Below, piece after piece: positions 10,915 to 21,270 of a stretch of DNA of 64,000 nt. Below the pieces are notes generated by a model, which searched no databases, was not told the origin of the DNA, and saw only the letters and a program-made list of their open reading frames with translations. Position 1 is the stretch's first letter. Every line of letters begins with the position of its first letter. Position numbers and translations under genes: made by a program. Origin of the DNA: Protopterus annectens (taxonomy: Eukaryota > Chordata > Ceratodontiformes > Protopteridae); NCBI RefSeq assembly GCF_019279795.1, contig NC_056729.1, forward strand, positions 1,869,720,557 through 1,869,784,556, read 5' to 3'.

Positions 10915-11760
10915 AAGGGTCGGTATGTAAGGGCATGTCGAATGACCTCTGATACAAAAGAGTTTATGAAGGAATGTAACTTTCTTAAAGGATTGTTTTC
11001 TGCAAGAGGTTACCCAAATGATTTGTTGGAAGATGTTATAAAACAGGTACAGGAAGGTAGGGGTGATAAATACAAACCCATCCTGGGACAACCACTTATG
11101 GACAACACTAGGAATGACCCCCCCCCCCCCTCAAATGGATGAATACAGTAAAGCAATGGTGTTGGAATACAATGCTAGTAGTGCTATAGTAAGGAACCTC
11201 ATTAGAGTTGAGTGGGAAAAATTCGTTAGTCTTATGGACCTGGAACAAATATTCAATATGGAACTGAAATTTGTGTATAAAAATTCTCAAAACTTGAAAA
11301 ATGCACTAGAAAATTATAGAAAACAAGTAAATGTCATAAAGTAGTTGGGCACTTACAAATGTGGACGGTGTTCACAATGCGGATATATAATCAATAAGTA
11401 AGAAATAAGTTTAAATAGCAGAAATGTGATTTTAACTAGTAATGTCTATTTTAACTGTGAATCAAATGGACTTATTTATTTAGCATTGTATGAGGTATGT
11501 CACTTCTTTTATGTAGGTAAAACCGAACGTAAATTAAAAAGGAGGATATAGGAACACCATTACGACATACAGAACAGAAAGGAAACTAATGCCCTTTTTA
11601 AACATTCATTAACCTGTGTCAATTCTAGTTATACATTTTTTGTTTTAGAAGGTATTAAAAAAAAGCTAGAGGGGACAAAGGGAAGAGAGAACCGAATATA
11701 AAGAACTTTGCTGGCAGATAACATTACAAGCTACCTCTCCTCCAGGCTTGAATGAGAGCA
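10915..11760 (+). pseudogene. PLE reverse transcriptase thumb and GIY-YIG endonuclease
   Basis: The frame at 10942 reads MTSDTKEFMKEC, then a segment ending ARGYPNDLL. This is the RT thumb region of Penelope-like elements, where R-x-R-R and R-G-Y-P are conserved. A frame change is needed near the C8-C10 run at about 11120. Downstream, LGTYKCGRCSQCGYI at 11343-11387 is the cysteine-rich linker typical of Neptune-type PLEs. GLIYLALYEVCHFFYVGKTERKLKRRI at about 11470-11548 is the GIY-YIG nuclease core, in which Y-V-G-K-T and R are catalytic. A TAG stop follows the R-R-I before E-H. It is a dead copy but clearly assignable. Confidence 0.82.
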
Positions 11761-11942
11761 CTTCCATTGTACCCCTTTTAAAATTAGGGGCAGCAATGTT
11801 ATAAAATAAAACAAAAATCTTTTGCATGCTTTTAAGTTGCATAATAGATTCTAACAGTGTTTATTGTATCAGGCTTGCAATTTTCAAATTTGACCACTAG
11901 AGGAAGCCACAGCATTGTTTTACATTCATCTTTAAGCTGGTG

Positions 11943-11950
11943 TTTATTTC
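11943..11950. repeat. 8 bp target duplication, left (tttatttc)
   Basis: The word tttatttc lies immediately outside the left terminal inverted repeat and again at 12715-12722 immediately outside the right one. Confidence 0.85.
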
Positions 11951-12177
11951 GGGTCTATATCAGATCATCGAAAAGGCTCATTATCGAATGCCGTAACTTC
12001 GAACTGCAAAACCCGAACCCTAACAATATCGAAACCTCAAAACAGCGAATTTTTTTCCCAGGGAAAAAAATCTGCTGTTCCGAGAAACACACACACACCA
12101 CAAGCACACTAAAAAGCAGCAATGCACACACATGCATTTAAAAGTTACATCTAACCTTACACTACACTGCACATACA

Positions 12178-12540
12178 CTACTATCTATCCACTTACCTTA
12201 ACCCAGACCCTAACCCTAAGGTCCGTCACTATCGCACACACACTTCACCCGCACCCTAACCCTAACTCACTTAACCCACCCCCTAACCCCAAATTCTCAC
12301 TATCGCACACTCACCTCACCCACGCCTTAACCCTAACTCACTTAACCCGCCCCTAACCCCAAATTCTCACTATTGCACACTCACCTCACCTGCGCCCTAA
12401 CCCTAACTCACTTAGCCCGCCCCTAACCCCAAATTCTGTCACAATCGCAAACTTACCTGACCCGCACCCTAACTCTAACTTACCCAACCCGTGCCCTGAC
12501 CCAAACGTCTGCACAATCACACACTTACCTTAACCCAACC
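12178..12540. repeat. ~71 bp repeat with telomere-like CCCTAA words
   Basis: Units such as ccctaaccctaactcactta, cccctaaccccaaattctcac, tatcgcacactcacctcacc recur four to five times with a period of about 71. Each holds two or three ccctaa words, which mimic the vertebrate telomere repeat. The array sits wholly inside the 764 bp transposon, so it is not a telomere. Confidence 0.88.
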
Positions 12541-12589
12541 CGTAACATTCCACCGCATCACTGAAAACAGCGAAGCCACAACAACGGCC

Positions 12590-12640
12590 AACCGAATTCT
12601 TTCCCTAGGAAAGAATTCGGTTTTGTGCAGCTTCGCTGTT
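12590..12640. repeat. Subterminal palindrome in the transposon
   Basis: The sequence ccgaattctttccctaggaaagaattcgg forms a near-perfect hairpin centred at about 12603, with arms ccgaattctttcc and ggaaagaattcgg. The flanking words cagcgaag and cttcgctg extend the pairing. A similar hairpin (ttttttcccagggaaaaaa) lies near the other end at 12049-12070. Confidence 0.8.
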
Positions 12641-12984
12641 TTCAGTGTTCGCGATATTGGGTTCGATATTAGATCATTCGAAATTCTGCCGTTTCGATGA
12701 TCTAATATAGACCCTTTATTTCTTATGGAGCTTTTAACTTTCCCTTCTTCAACTTAATGTTATAATTCTGTTCAAAATGGTCCTTACTTGAATTAAATAT
12801 GCAATAACTTTTAATCAATTGTTTTATACAGGTTTTTATAGGTTCTAAAGTGCCTACTATATTGGTTTCAATTTTAACTTTTATTTATTCATTAATATTT
12901 GTGTGTATTTATGAGTCATTTTATTGAATCATTTTATTGAATGTTTTTATTGGTCAATCTGTTCGCTAGCAAGATATTTAACCT

Positions 12985-13058
12985 TTCAATTTAGCTTAGA
13001 ACCACATCTGATGAAGTGCTTGAAATGAAAACGCTGTATTTTAAGTGTCTGCATTTAT
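12985..13058 (+). repeat. PLE terminal repeat, first part
   Basis: This is the reverse complement of the left copy at 10740-10818. It holds ctgatgaagtgcttgaaatg and stops at gcatttat, where the CR1 insertion begins. The remainder resumes at 18859. Confidence 0.85.
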
Positions 13059-13169
13059 AGGTTCATAGGTTCATACTGGGCTATCTGCCCTAGGGCATTT
13101 ATAAGCCTAGCCAGAGTGTGTTTGGCTTTCGCCACTCATTTTAAATTAATTTTGCTATGCCCTTTTTCG

Positions 13170-15980
13170 AGGTTAGTATACTGTGCCTCTGTCTAACAGT
13201 GACACAGAAGTGATACCCGGGGTAAACCTACGATCCCCCATCCACTCATCAAGATTCCTCTTGAAGAGAGTCAATGAGGGACACTGCCTAACCTGGACTG
13301 GGATTTTATTCCAGAGTGAAGGGAGCCTCTGGGTTATGAATCTGTCCTTCCAGCGTGTCCTATTTATTTCAGTGCTGACGTTCAAGTCTCTAGAGCACGT
13401 AGCTCAATGGTATTTGGATTTTCTGAGGTGCAGCATGTCCATTACTTCCGGGTTGGACATGGCTTTATACGTCAGGTACAGATCGCCTCTGAGCAGGTGG
13501 TATGCCACTGAGTAGAGCTGGAGTTTCTTTAACCGGGCAGCATATGGCATCTGTTTGAGCCCTTTGATCCTCTTGGTGAGGTACTTTTGGGGTCTTTCCA
13601 GTTGCTGCAGGTGTCTGGTAAGGTACATCCCAAAAAGGGCATTGTACTCAATTATGGGCCTGATGAGGGATAATTAAAGAGGCACGATGACCTCCCCTGA
13701 TCTAGATGTGAATCCCTTCATGATTAGGTGGGCTATATAAAATTTTTTTTAACCACTTTGGCCACGTGGTTGTCAAATGAAAGATTGCTATCAACTTGGG
13801 TCCCCAGGTCCCTAATTACTTCTTCCATACTTAATGGATTACCACCTATGTGGTAATTTGTGGGCACTTTGTTTTTGCCAAAGGGGATGACTATACATTT
13901 TTTGGCATTTAGCTTGAGGCCATGGCTCTGGCACCACTTGTCTGTTTCTATGTGGACCTTTTGGAGGATGCTTGTGTTGGCTGGAGAGACGATTATAGCG
14001 CCCAGTTTGCAGTCATCTGTGAACTTGGTCAGCCACAGTCCTTCCGTGTTGGCCTGTACCTCCGAGAAATATATACCAAACAGGAGCAGTCCCAGGACTG
14101 AGCCTTGTGGGATGCCACTTGTAACTGGTTTGGAGTCTGACATGGCTCCAGCAATTCTAACCATGTGGGTTCTGTCCTTGAGCCAGTTTGCAACCCATCT
14201 AGTGACATAGGGGTTTATATTTAAGCTGGTGAGCTTATCTATAATGCCCGAGTGGGGTATTGTATCGAAGGCTTTTGCGAGGTCCAGGTAAGCTGTGTGG
14301 ACCACCTTCCCCTCGTCAATGGCCTTGGTGACTGTTTCAAAGAAATCGACCAGGTTTAAGAGGCAGGATCTGCCCTTAACAAAGCCGAACTGGGTAGGAT
14401 CCAGTGTCTGTAGGTCCCCAATATCTTTTTTTATGTGGTCCATGATGATCCTTTCCATAGCTTTGCAGACCAATCTAGTCAGGCTTATGGGGCGATAGTT
14501 TCCAGGATCCGTTGAGGCACCACCTTTGTGGAGAGGGACCACTGTTGCTGTACGCCATTCTTTGGGTACATATCCTGTGGTAAGGCTCAGATTGAACAGT
14601 AGTTTTATGTTTGGGTTTAGCTCTTCTTGGAGTTAATATAGGACGCAGCCCGGGACACCGTCTGGTCCCATTGATGCTGTGTTTTTTGCTTTGGAGAGGG
14701 CGGCTCTTACCTGAGCATCTGAGATGTCAAGGGGGCAGCACTCTGCTGGGATAGATATTTGCCCTTTTGGTGGGGGGGGGGAGTTTGCGCTAAACCTGTC
14801 AGCTAGGATGTTGGCAATGTCTGTGGGTTCGGTGTATTTTTTGTCATTTTGGACTAATTCTGAGCATATCTGGGAATTCCCACCCAGGTTCCTAACATAA
14901 CTAAAGAAAGCCTTGTGATTATCCTTAGTGTCCTGTGCAATTTGTCTCTCGAAGCTGGCCTTAGACGATTTTATGAGTGCCCGTAGTTTTTTGCTAACAC
15001 TGATCAGAGATGCCTTCCCTTTTTGGGATTTTGCTCTATCATGTAGTAGCTTCCTCCTTCTATTGTATAGTTTGTTTATGGCTGGGGTCCACCTGACAGG
15101 ACTTCTGCCTTTGGAGGATTGGGTCTTGGTTTTATTTGGGATTGCATGATCCATGCATTCCTGAAGGTGTTCATAGAATGCATTTATAAAGGATTATGCG
15201 GTCTGGGCCGTATGTTCTACAGGCCCGGGGGCTTTGAAGGATTCCACCTCGGTTTTGAGGAGTGTAAAATTTGCTTTAAAGAAGTTTTTCACTGTGGTTT
15301 TCTGGGCAGGGGGTGGAGTCGGGATGTGAATATCCTGTGAGATTAGTTTATGGTCTGATCTTACCAGTGAGGGATACACTTCTGGTCTGGAGCAAAGAGT
15401 CCTCATGTTGGTGATGATCAGGTCCAGTATGTTTTCCCCTCTTGTGGGAGTGGTAACAAGTTGTTCCATAGCATTTGAGTTTATAAATTCTAGGAACCTT
15501 TGAGCTAGGGTGTTGGAGATAGAGTAATGCTCCCAGTCTATGTTTGGGTAGTTGAAGTCGCCCAATATAATGGTGTTTGGAGAGACCTTCATATTTTCCA
15601 GTGTTCTCAGGAAGGCCGAGTGGGGTTCCTGGGTTTGGGAGGGTGGTCTGTAGCAGGCTATAAACTGGAAGGCAGTTTTACCCACTGTTAGTTACACATG
15701 GATAGTCTCTGATGCTTCGTGCTGTGCCACCAACCTGGAGATGTGGGTATCTTTGATGAATATTGATACCCCCCCTTCTTTTGTGGTTCTGTCCAAGTTT
15801 TGGGGCCAAAAAGCATGGTATGAGGTATAACCTGGTAGTGCTGGGGTGCTCTCGGGAGCCTTGAACCAGGTTTCTGTTACTGCACAAATATCGATGTTCT
15901 CCATGCTAAGGAGAGTTTCGAGTGCATGCATCTTGAGGTTTAGACTTCTGGCGTTGAGTAGCATTACTCTTAGTTTCTTA
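13170..15980 (-). pseudogene. CR1 ORF2: AP endonuclease and reverse transcriptase
   Basis: From 15964 downward one frame gives MLLNARSLN, DICAVTETWFK and GDFNYPNIDW (endonuclease), then the linker. RT follows with LHKGGASTDPGNYRPISLT, YLDLAKAFDTIPHS, GIPQGSVLGLLLFGIYF and FTDDCK. FTDD stands where the family has FADD or YADD. That frame is interrupted by stops at 15692-15694, 15194-15196 and 14633-14635 (all TAA). A frameshift occurs near the T-run at 13741-13750. Beyond it the C-terminal domain continues in a second frame with one more stop (TGA, 13404-13406) and ends at 13173. ORF2 starts about 30 bases after ORF1 in another frame. Five lesions mean no full protein, but the reading is otherwise continuous. 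Confidence 0.9.
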
Positions 15981-15993
15981 TCCCTTGTGATAC

Positions 15994-16968
15994 CTATGGA
16001 GGTGGGTTTGTCTTTTGAGCCTTGCCTAAAAAAGGCACTATGGGGGTAGCAAGAGCCTTTGCCAATATCCGAAAGCCCAGGGGTGACAGGTGCAAGCCAT
16101 CCCTAGCGAAGCATCGTGGCTTGTCAAGCATGTCATCCCAGGTTGACAGGCATTGGATCCCCTTTGAATGACACCAATAATTAAGCCAATTGTTGAAATT
16201 GATCATCTTGTCTTCATATTGTGGCATAATTCTTGGTGAGGGTAAGATGCTACTCAAGGTCAGGGTCATACCGGCCTGGGCCACATGCTCAGAGAGCTCC
16301 TCTATGTCTCTTTTCCTGTAGTCCAGGGAGGTACATCTCAGGTCATTCACACCAGCATGGACAATGACTGAGTCATATTTGTACTTGCTTTGGAGTGACC
16401 TGAGTGCTTGTGTTATGTGGCGGATCCTAGCGCCCGACAGGCAGCTTACCGTGACCTTCTCCTTGTTCAGCCTGGTGAGCGGGACGTCAGTGTGCCTGAT
16501 GATAGAGTCACCTATTACAAGTGTATCAGGTGTGTTGTTTAGCCTTAAGGGCTGTGACTGTTCTGCACACTGGCTTTGTGAGCTATGTGTTGCACATGTT
16601 TTGTTTTGGGGTAGCGGGTGCTTGGGTGTCTGCTTTGGAGGTCTCTGCTGCTTAGGCAGATTTTTATTTAGAGCCTCCGAGTATGTTTTTGTGTGGTTAT
16701 GTGTTTGGTTTGCTGTCGTGGTAGGTCTATGTGAGACTGGAATTGTAGTGAGTGTGGTTTCCTTCTCCTCCTGACAGGTTTCGCCAGTACTGAGTTGAGA
16801 GAGCTTAGCCTCCAGTTTGGCTATATGGTTGCATCTCTCACATGTGTTGGAATTTGTTGGGAGGAGGAGAGGGTTGTCTGTGTACATGAGGCAGATGTAA
16901 CATTGCCTCAAGATTCCCAGATTCACCAGCTGGACCGGAGAGGAGATTGACAACTGACCTTTGGACAT
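15994..16968 (-). CDS. CR1 ORF1: zinc-finger and SGNH-esterase protein
   Basis: This is an open frame of 324 residues. The N-terminal 45 residues hold CYIC and a following CERC, a C-x2-C...C-x2-C zinc finger of the type seen in CR1 ORF1. A Pro/Thr/Gln-rich linker of about 85 residues follows. Residues 150 to about 315 form an SGNH-hydrolase (esterase-like) fold: VIGDSIIRH carries the block I Ser in G-D-S, VIVHAGVNDLR matches block III (G-x-N-D), and FARDGLHLSPLGF carries the D-x-x-H catalytic pair. Such esterase domains are known in CR1/L2 ORF1 proteins, where they help form the RNA particle. The frame is intact and follows the long 5'UTR directly, so this is the most likely translatable product in the window. 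Confidence 0.88.
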   Translation of the reverse strand: MSKGQLSISSPVQLVNLGILRQCYICLMYTDNPLLLPTNSNTCERCNHIAKLEAKLSQLSTGETCQEEKETTLTTIPVSHRPTTTANQTHNHTKTYSEALNKNLPKQQRPPKQTPKHPLPQNKTCATHSSQSQCAEQSQPLRLNNTPDTLVIGDSIIRHTDVPLTRLNKEKVTVSCLSGARIRHITQALRSLQSKYKYDSVIVHAGVNDLRCTSLDYRKRDIEELSEHVAQAGMTLTLSSILPSPRIMPQYEDKMINFNNWLNYWCHSKGIQCLSTWDDMLDKPRCFARDGLHLSPLGFRILAKALATPIVPFLGKAQKTNPPP

Positions 16969-18858
16969 GCTAGAATAGTATTGGGAATTCCTTTATAATT
17001 GAAAAAAAGGGCCAATGGGGAACAAGGTACTCAAGGGGAGTTTGTGAGGGTGTAGTGCTTTTAATTTTTTAGTGCTGAGTTATATAATTGCTTTAGTGAG
17101 CAAGTTCCAGGTAACTTAAATGCAATGTGTTACAGGTAACTTAAATGCAAAAATTACAAACAGTAACTTTCTTTCAAGTGAAACAAGGAAATAAGTACAG
17201 TAAGCAATGCAGATGTCACTAGGGATCCACAGAAGCGCTGAAAAGCTGCGTTTTAGGTGGAATTAGCGTTTCAGGGAAATAATAAGCAAACAAGCATACA
17301 AACAAAGCTAGATTCAGCAGGCCGGGATCTAGTCTATGCTACAGCAAACAAGGTGTACCAGTTTCAGTAAGAAACAGTTCAAATATGCAGGCATTATAAG
17401 CCTTTAACCAGAAATTCCCAGCTCAGAAGGGCAGAGTCCAGCCTCTCCTCCCACAAGAGTGCAGACCATGAACCTTCTTAATGTAAAATAACTGGCCTGA
17501 AGCCCAAGTGCTTAAACCAGAATTAATACACTTTTAGAATAACAGACACTGAGCCCTCAATCAGCAGTTCCCAACTTAGAAGGATGTAAGCTACCTGTCC
17601 TGCCACCACAGTGCAGGCCACAAGCCTTCCTAATGTAAAACAACTGGTCTGAGCCCAAGTGCTTAATCCAAAAGACTTAGAATGATAGCTACACTTTAAT
17701 CATGTTACTACCAAGCAGTAATAAATACAATTGAATACTTTAAAGAATGCCAGGATTAGTGCTCAAGTTATACAAACAAAGCTAGATTCAGCAGGCCTGG
17801 ATCTAGTCTATGCTACAGCAAACAAGGTGTACCAATTTAGTAAGAAACAGTTAAAATATGCAGGCACTATAAGCCTTTAACCAGAAATTCCCAGCTCAGA
17901 AGGGCAGAGTCCAGCCTCTCCTCCCACAAGAGTGCAGACCACGAACCTTCTTAATGTAAAATAACTGGCCTGAAGCTCAAGTGCTTAAAGCAGAATTTAT
18001 ACACTTTTAGAATAACAAACACTGAGCCCTCAATCCGCAGTTCCCAGCTTAGAAGGATGTAAGCTACCTGTCCTGCCACTACAGTGCAGAGCACAAACCT
18101 TCTTAATGTAAAACAACTGGTCTGAAGCCCAAGTGCTTAAACTAAAAGGCTTAGAGTGAGTTACACCAAGCAGTAATAAATACAATTGAGTACTTTTAAG
18201 ATGATGCAAAAGCAAAATAAAGTAGGAAGAAACACAAATACAGTAAAAGCAGATATTTTTTTTTTTTTTTTTTTTGAGTGAGCAAATGAGATGGGTCCAG
18301 GAGGAGTATCCACGTGCAAATTTACAAGAGGGGCGGGCAGTTTCAAAGCCACCAAGATTAACACCAACACAAAAACAGGGAGGGTGAGCAGGAACCTACT
18401 GAAAAACAGAGTCACAGCTTCCAGCTAGATATTCCTCAATGCAACACAAACAAATTACTTTAAATCGTGTATTATTTGATAAAAGTGCAGATAAAAGTTA
18501 CTTAGCTTCACTTATGCATTTAAGTTGATAGCATGCAGGTCTTAACCGGCCAAAGCTTACAGTTTAAACAGAAGATAATTCACTGTACCACTTGTATAAG
18601 ACAGAAACTGAATAACAATGAAGGAAACTACCCCAACCTATCACTGGCTATGCAGGTTTTTAACAAGCCTTAACTGAAAATACCACATGTACTACTGAAA
18701 AACAGAGTCACAGCTTCCAGCTAGATATTTCTCAATGCAGCACAAACAAATTACTTTAAATCGTGTATTATTTGATAAAAGTGCAGATAAAAGTTACTTA
18801 ACTTCACTTATGCATTTAAGTTGATAGCATGCAAGTCTTAACCGGCCAAAGCTCACAG
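16969..18858 (-). promoter_or_regulatory. CR1 5'UTR with repeated monomers
   Basis: About 1.9 kb precedes ORF1. A block beginning aaacaaagctagattcagca occurs at 17301 and again at 17775, a period of about 474. Each block holds two related sub-blocks ending in gcccaagtgctta. A second repeat, from actgaaaaacagagtcacag, occurs at 18399 and 18693, a period of 294, and the outer copy ends exactly at the insertion edge. Repeated 5'UTR units act as promoters in some LINEs, for example mouse L1. That they do so here is inference. A T18-20 run lies at about 18256-18275. Confidence 0.75.
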
Positions 18859-18939
18859 TTTATGTGTTTACTTTGTGTTTTGTGCACATATTAAATTGGT
18901 TTTAAAAGGCTTCTGGCTGGCAACTGGTCTATTGGTACC
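18859..18939 (+). repeat. PLE terminal repeat, second part
   Basis: This continues the PLE repeat after the CR1 insertion (tttatgtgtttactttgtg), matching the minus strand of 10669-10750 to the ggtacc edge. Confidence 0.85.
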
Positions 18940-18989
18940 TAGGATTTGATTATTGGTCTCATTTTGGTACCTTGTGGCTGTTTTTTCTT

Positions 18990-19004
18990 ATTCCTGTCAT
19001 GGTA
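18990..19004. repeat. 15 bp target-site duplication, right
   Basis: This is an exact copy of attcctgtcatggta at 10658-10672, lying about 50 bases beyond the PLE repeat edge. It supports a single PLE insertion into older sequence. Confidence 0.6.
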
Positions 19005-20520
19005 TTATAAACCCAAAAGATTTGGAGAAATTAGAAAAAAACGTAAAAACATGCCGAAAAACTACATACCCTTTACAAAAAGCAGAGAAAGATCTCTCCT
19101 AATATCTCCAACTATTATCTCTGGGATGTTATGAGGCCCCCATCTACTACTCAAGATTCAGGATCTGAACCCAAATCTGTTCTGATCAGTTGAGGACAAC
19201 AGAGGTCATTATCACTTCCTTCAGAATAATACTAATCTATTTTCTAAGAGTGGATTACCTATATTCAGCTGTTGGTCACATGGGAACCTTATTCACTTTG
19301 GCATTTGGGTCTGTCATTTGAATGTTTGCTAGAACAAACAAATGTGTGCTTGAGAGGGTTCCACTCAAGAGCTTTACCCTTGGTTTAAATGACACTGCAG
19401 CTGACCTCCTACTTATTGTAACACAACTGTCTCAGTTGTCAGCACCAACAATGTCTGGGTATGAGTCCAATACTGCAACTCCATTCTAGTTGATTTAGAA
19501 GCTGAAGTGTCTTCCACTTCATGTCAGAGTCCAAATTCCATGGGCATTGTCATGCTGTCTAGCAGTGCCTTTTGTGGGGTATGATGTACCCCAGCAGCAC
19601 TTGTTGCTTTACCTCACTATTATCTCTCCATATGAACTATCCACTAAACACTTGCACTCTACTCCTAGCTCTAAGCCAAGGACTTGGGATTCTTACTCAT
19701 TTAACATTTAATGGTTGAGAATATTTTGAAATTGTTTTGGCTGCACAACTTCTAATCATTCAATTTACTGAATAATCCAATAGCAGCCAAGTGTTGGCCC
19801 TCTGCAGGATTTTTGAAGGGGTCAAGCTACTAGTATGTTTGATTATTTTCCACCCTCTACAATGAAGATGAACAATTTGTATAACAAGATGACTGCACAC
19901 ATCTACAAGAGGTTCTCCTGGCTTTGTCTTGTACAGACTAAGTTCACCATCATTTGGGGACTCAGGGTACTGTCACAGTCCATGTCCCTGGCATGGCAGG
20001 AGAGATGGACTAGGGGTACACCCCTTGCATGGGATGGAGATCCCTCCTTAGCTAACACGTGGCAGCCCTCCCTTACATTAACTTGCGGGCTGTCTCCTCC
20101 TATGTTGTCATAATGCACTTGTTGGACTCCTTTATTGATGTTTCAAGATGAGATGAGTAGGTCACTTGTCATCTCCCCAGGGTGAGAGTATCTATAGTCA
20201 GCTTTATGACTAGTGGCAAGATGTGGTATAGCAGGGACGACAGTCCACACCACATGACAGTCAAGAAAGGAGACTGGGCCTCAGCCCCTGGCCAGCATGA
20301 GGGTGGAGTTTGAATAGAGTGCAGAAGCTGTAGTTTCCCACAAGCCTGGAACACACAGACACATGACCTCCAAACATGCAGGAGAATCCCTTTCCCACTA
20401 GCGTCCCTAGTCATCAGTGAATCACTACTGAGGAAATTCATTACTATTCCAGGGACGATCTTGAACCTTTGGAGGAGGAGAATCTACCCTCCCAGATGGT
20501 CAACATGGCTATAAATGTTA
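19005..20520. other. Unassigned stretch
   Basis: Only short frames broken by stops are found on both strands. I recognised no domain motif. It may be the old flank of the PLE insertion (perhaps 3' sequence of the RLE-type LINE near 19005-19140) and unrelated decayed sequence beyond. Confidence 0.35.
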
Positions 20521-20534
20521 ATCTTCCAGGGTCA

Positions 20535-20625
20535 AAAGTAAAAAAAAAAGTCAAAAGTAACTTTATTGTCATTCAACCATGCACAAGTATACAGCTGAAC
20601 AAAATTACATTTCTCCAAGCTCATG
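20535..20625 (-). repeat. LINE/SINE-type 3' end remnant
   Basis: The words aactttattgtcattcaacc and acaagtatacagctgaac match, on the minus strand, a 3' end of the form ...tgacaataaagtt. That form is common at fish and amphibian LINE tails. It is a short fragment and its family is uncertain. Confidence 0.35.
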
Positions 20626-20829
20626 CACAAACAGAAAACACAACAACACAGAATACAAAAAACACATATACAGTAATAGTGTATGAGCCAAACAAAGACA
20701 CAGAAGCTTCAAACACCAAACATGATTCCATGGACTACAGCAATCGCTCAACACCACCACCATCCAGTCTTTCCTTCTGACCTTCCATCCAACACCCAGA
20801 GACCATCACAACTGCCGCTACCTACGAGC

Positions 20830-21270
20830 CTGAATGACCATTCCACCACCAGCAAAATTTAAGTCCCAGTCCTTTCTTCTGACCTTCCATTTGACATCAC
20901 AGACCCTCATAACTGCTACTATCTGCAGGCCCAACAGCCACAACCCGGATGAAATGCCTCAATTTTCTCCATTCAGCGATCACTGTCACCAGTCATACTC
21001 CGACCTATCAGCAGCGTACCAAATCCAGTCCAGTTAAAAGAAACAAATCTGGTCCCTTTAAATCACACTGGCTAACAAAATTACGACTTCCACTTCCCGT
21101 ATTCCGTACCCACCACTTCTCCACTGAAGGCCCCAACTTATATATGTTCATGTTGCAATAAAAAAGACAATAATTTTCTTGGGTGGCGAAAGCCAGAGAA
21201 CCTTTTTGGCTAAGCTTATATAGGCCCCAGGGCCGATAGCCTAGTACCTACCTATGAATCTATGAACATG
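20830..21270 (+). repeat. CR1-like 3' end fragment
   Basis: The block from about 21175 reads gggtggcgaaagccagagaa, then ggctaagcttatataggccc, then cagggccgatagcctagtac, ending in ctatgaatctatgaac. It matches the 3' end of the 13059 CR1 (minus strand: gtggcgaaagccaaacaca, ggctaggcttataaatgccc, tagggcagatagccc). It is a 5'-truncated CR1 or a SINE that borrows that tail. The coding part is not recognisable. Confidence 0.65.

Larger units (their letters stand above)
11951..12714. mobile_element. Non-autonomous DNA transposon (MITE-like), 764 bp
   Basis: The ends are inverted: the left begins gggtctatatcagatcatcg, and the right read on the minus strand begins gggtctatattagatcatcg. That is 22 terminal bases with one mismatch, followed by weaker inverted similarity (aatatcg..aac, then aaaacagcgaa). 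A perfect 8 bp duplication flanks it. Subterminal palindromes are centred near 12061 and 12603. The interior is a ~71 bp tandem repeat. No transposase frame is present. An 8 bp duplication occurs in hAT, P, Merlin and some Mutator-like families; the GGGTCTAT end does not settle which. Confidence 0.85.
13059..18858 (-). mobile_element. Full-length CR1-type LINE, 5.8 kb
   Basis: The insertion splits the PLE terminal repeat between 13058 and 18859 with a short duplication (tttat). On the minus strand it has a long 5'UTR (about 18858-16970), ORF1 (16968-15994), ORF2 (15980-13170) and a short 3'UTR ending in cataggttcata-type words, the 8-base periodic tail expected for CR1. It is one of the best-preserved elements here: ORF1 is fully open and ORF2 has few lesions. 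Its near completeness and position inside the PLE make it a late insertion. Confidence 0.88.
10673..18989 (+). mobile_element. Penelope-like element, with nested insertions
   Basis: The element consists of the inverted repeat at 10669-10818, RT thumb and GIY-YIG coding at about 10910-11760, a 3' non-coding part, and the terminal repeat. The terminal repeat is split by a CR1 into 12985-13058 and 18859-18939. A 764 bp transposon also sits inside at 11951-12714. Without the two insertions the PLE would be about 1.75 kb. The 5' part of RT is missing, which is usual for these elements. The nested order shows that the PLE is older than both insertions. Confidence 0.7.

Noticed and set aside
12132..12540. 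Telomere or interstitial telomere tract
   Set aside because: The ccctaa words are part of a ~71 bp repeat inside a transposon with clear ends and target duplication.
13860..14498. Plus-strand frames opposite the CR1 RT
   Set aside because: They are shadows of ORF2, which shows clear RT motifs on the minus strand.
19835..20441. Candidate host exon on either strand
   Set aside because: Frames are short, without splice context or domain motifs, and lie among repeats.
20469..20780. 103-residue frame
   Set aside because: It runs over a LINE-type 3' end remnant and an A-rich stretch, with no domain likeness.
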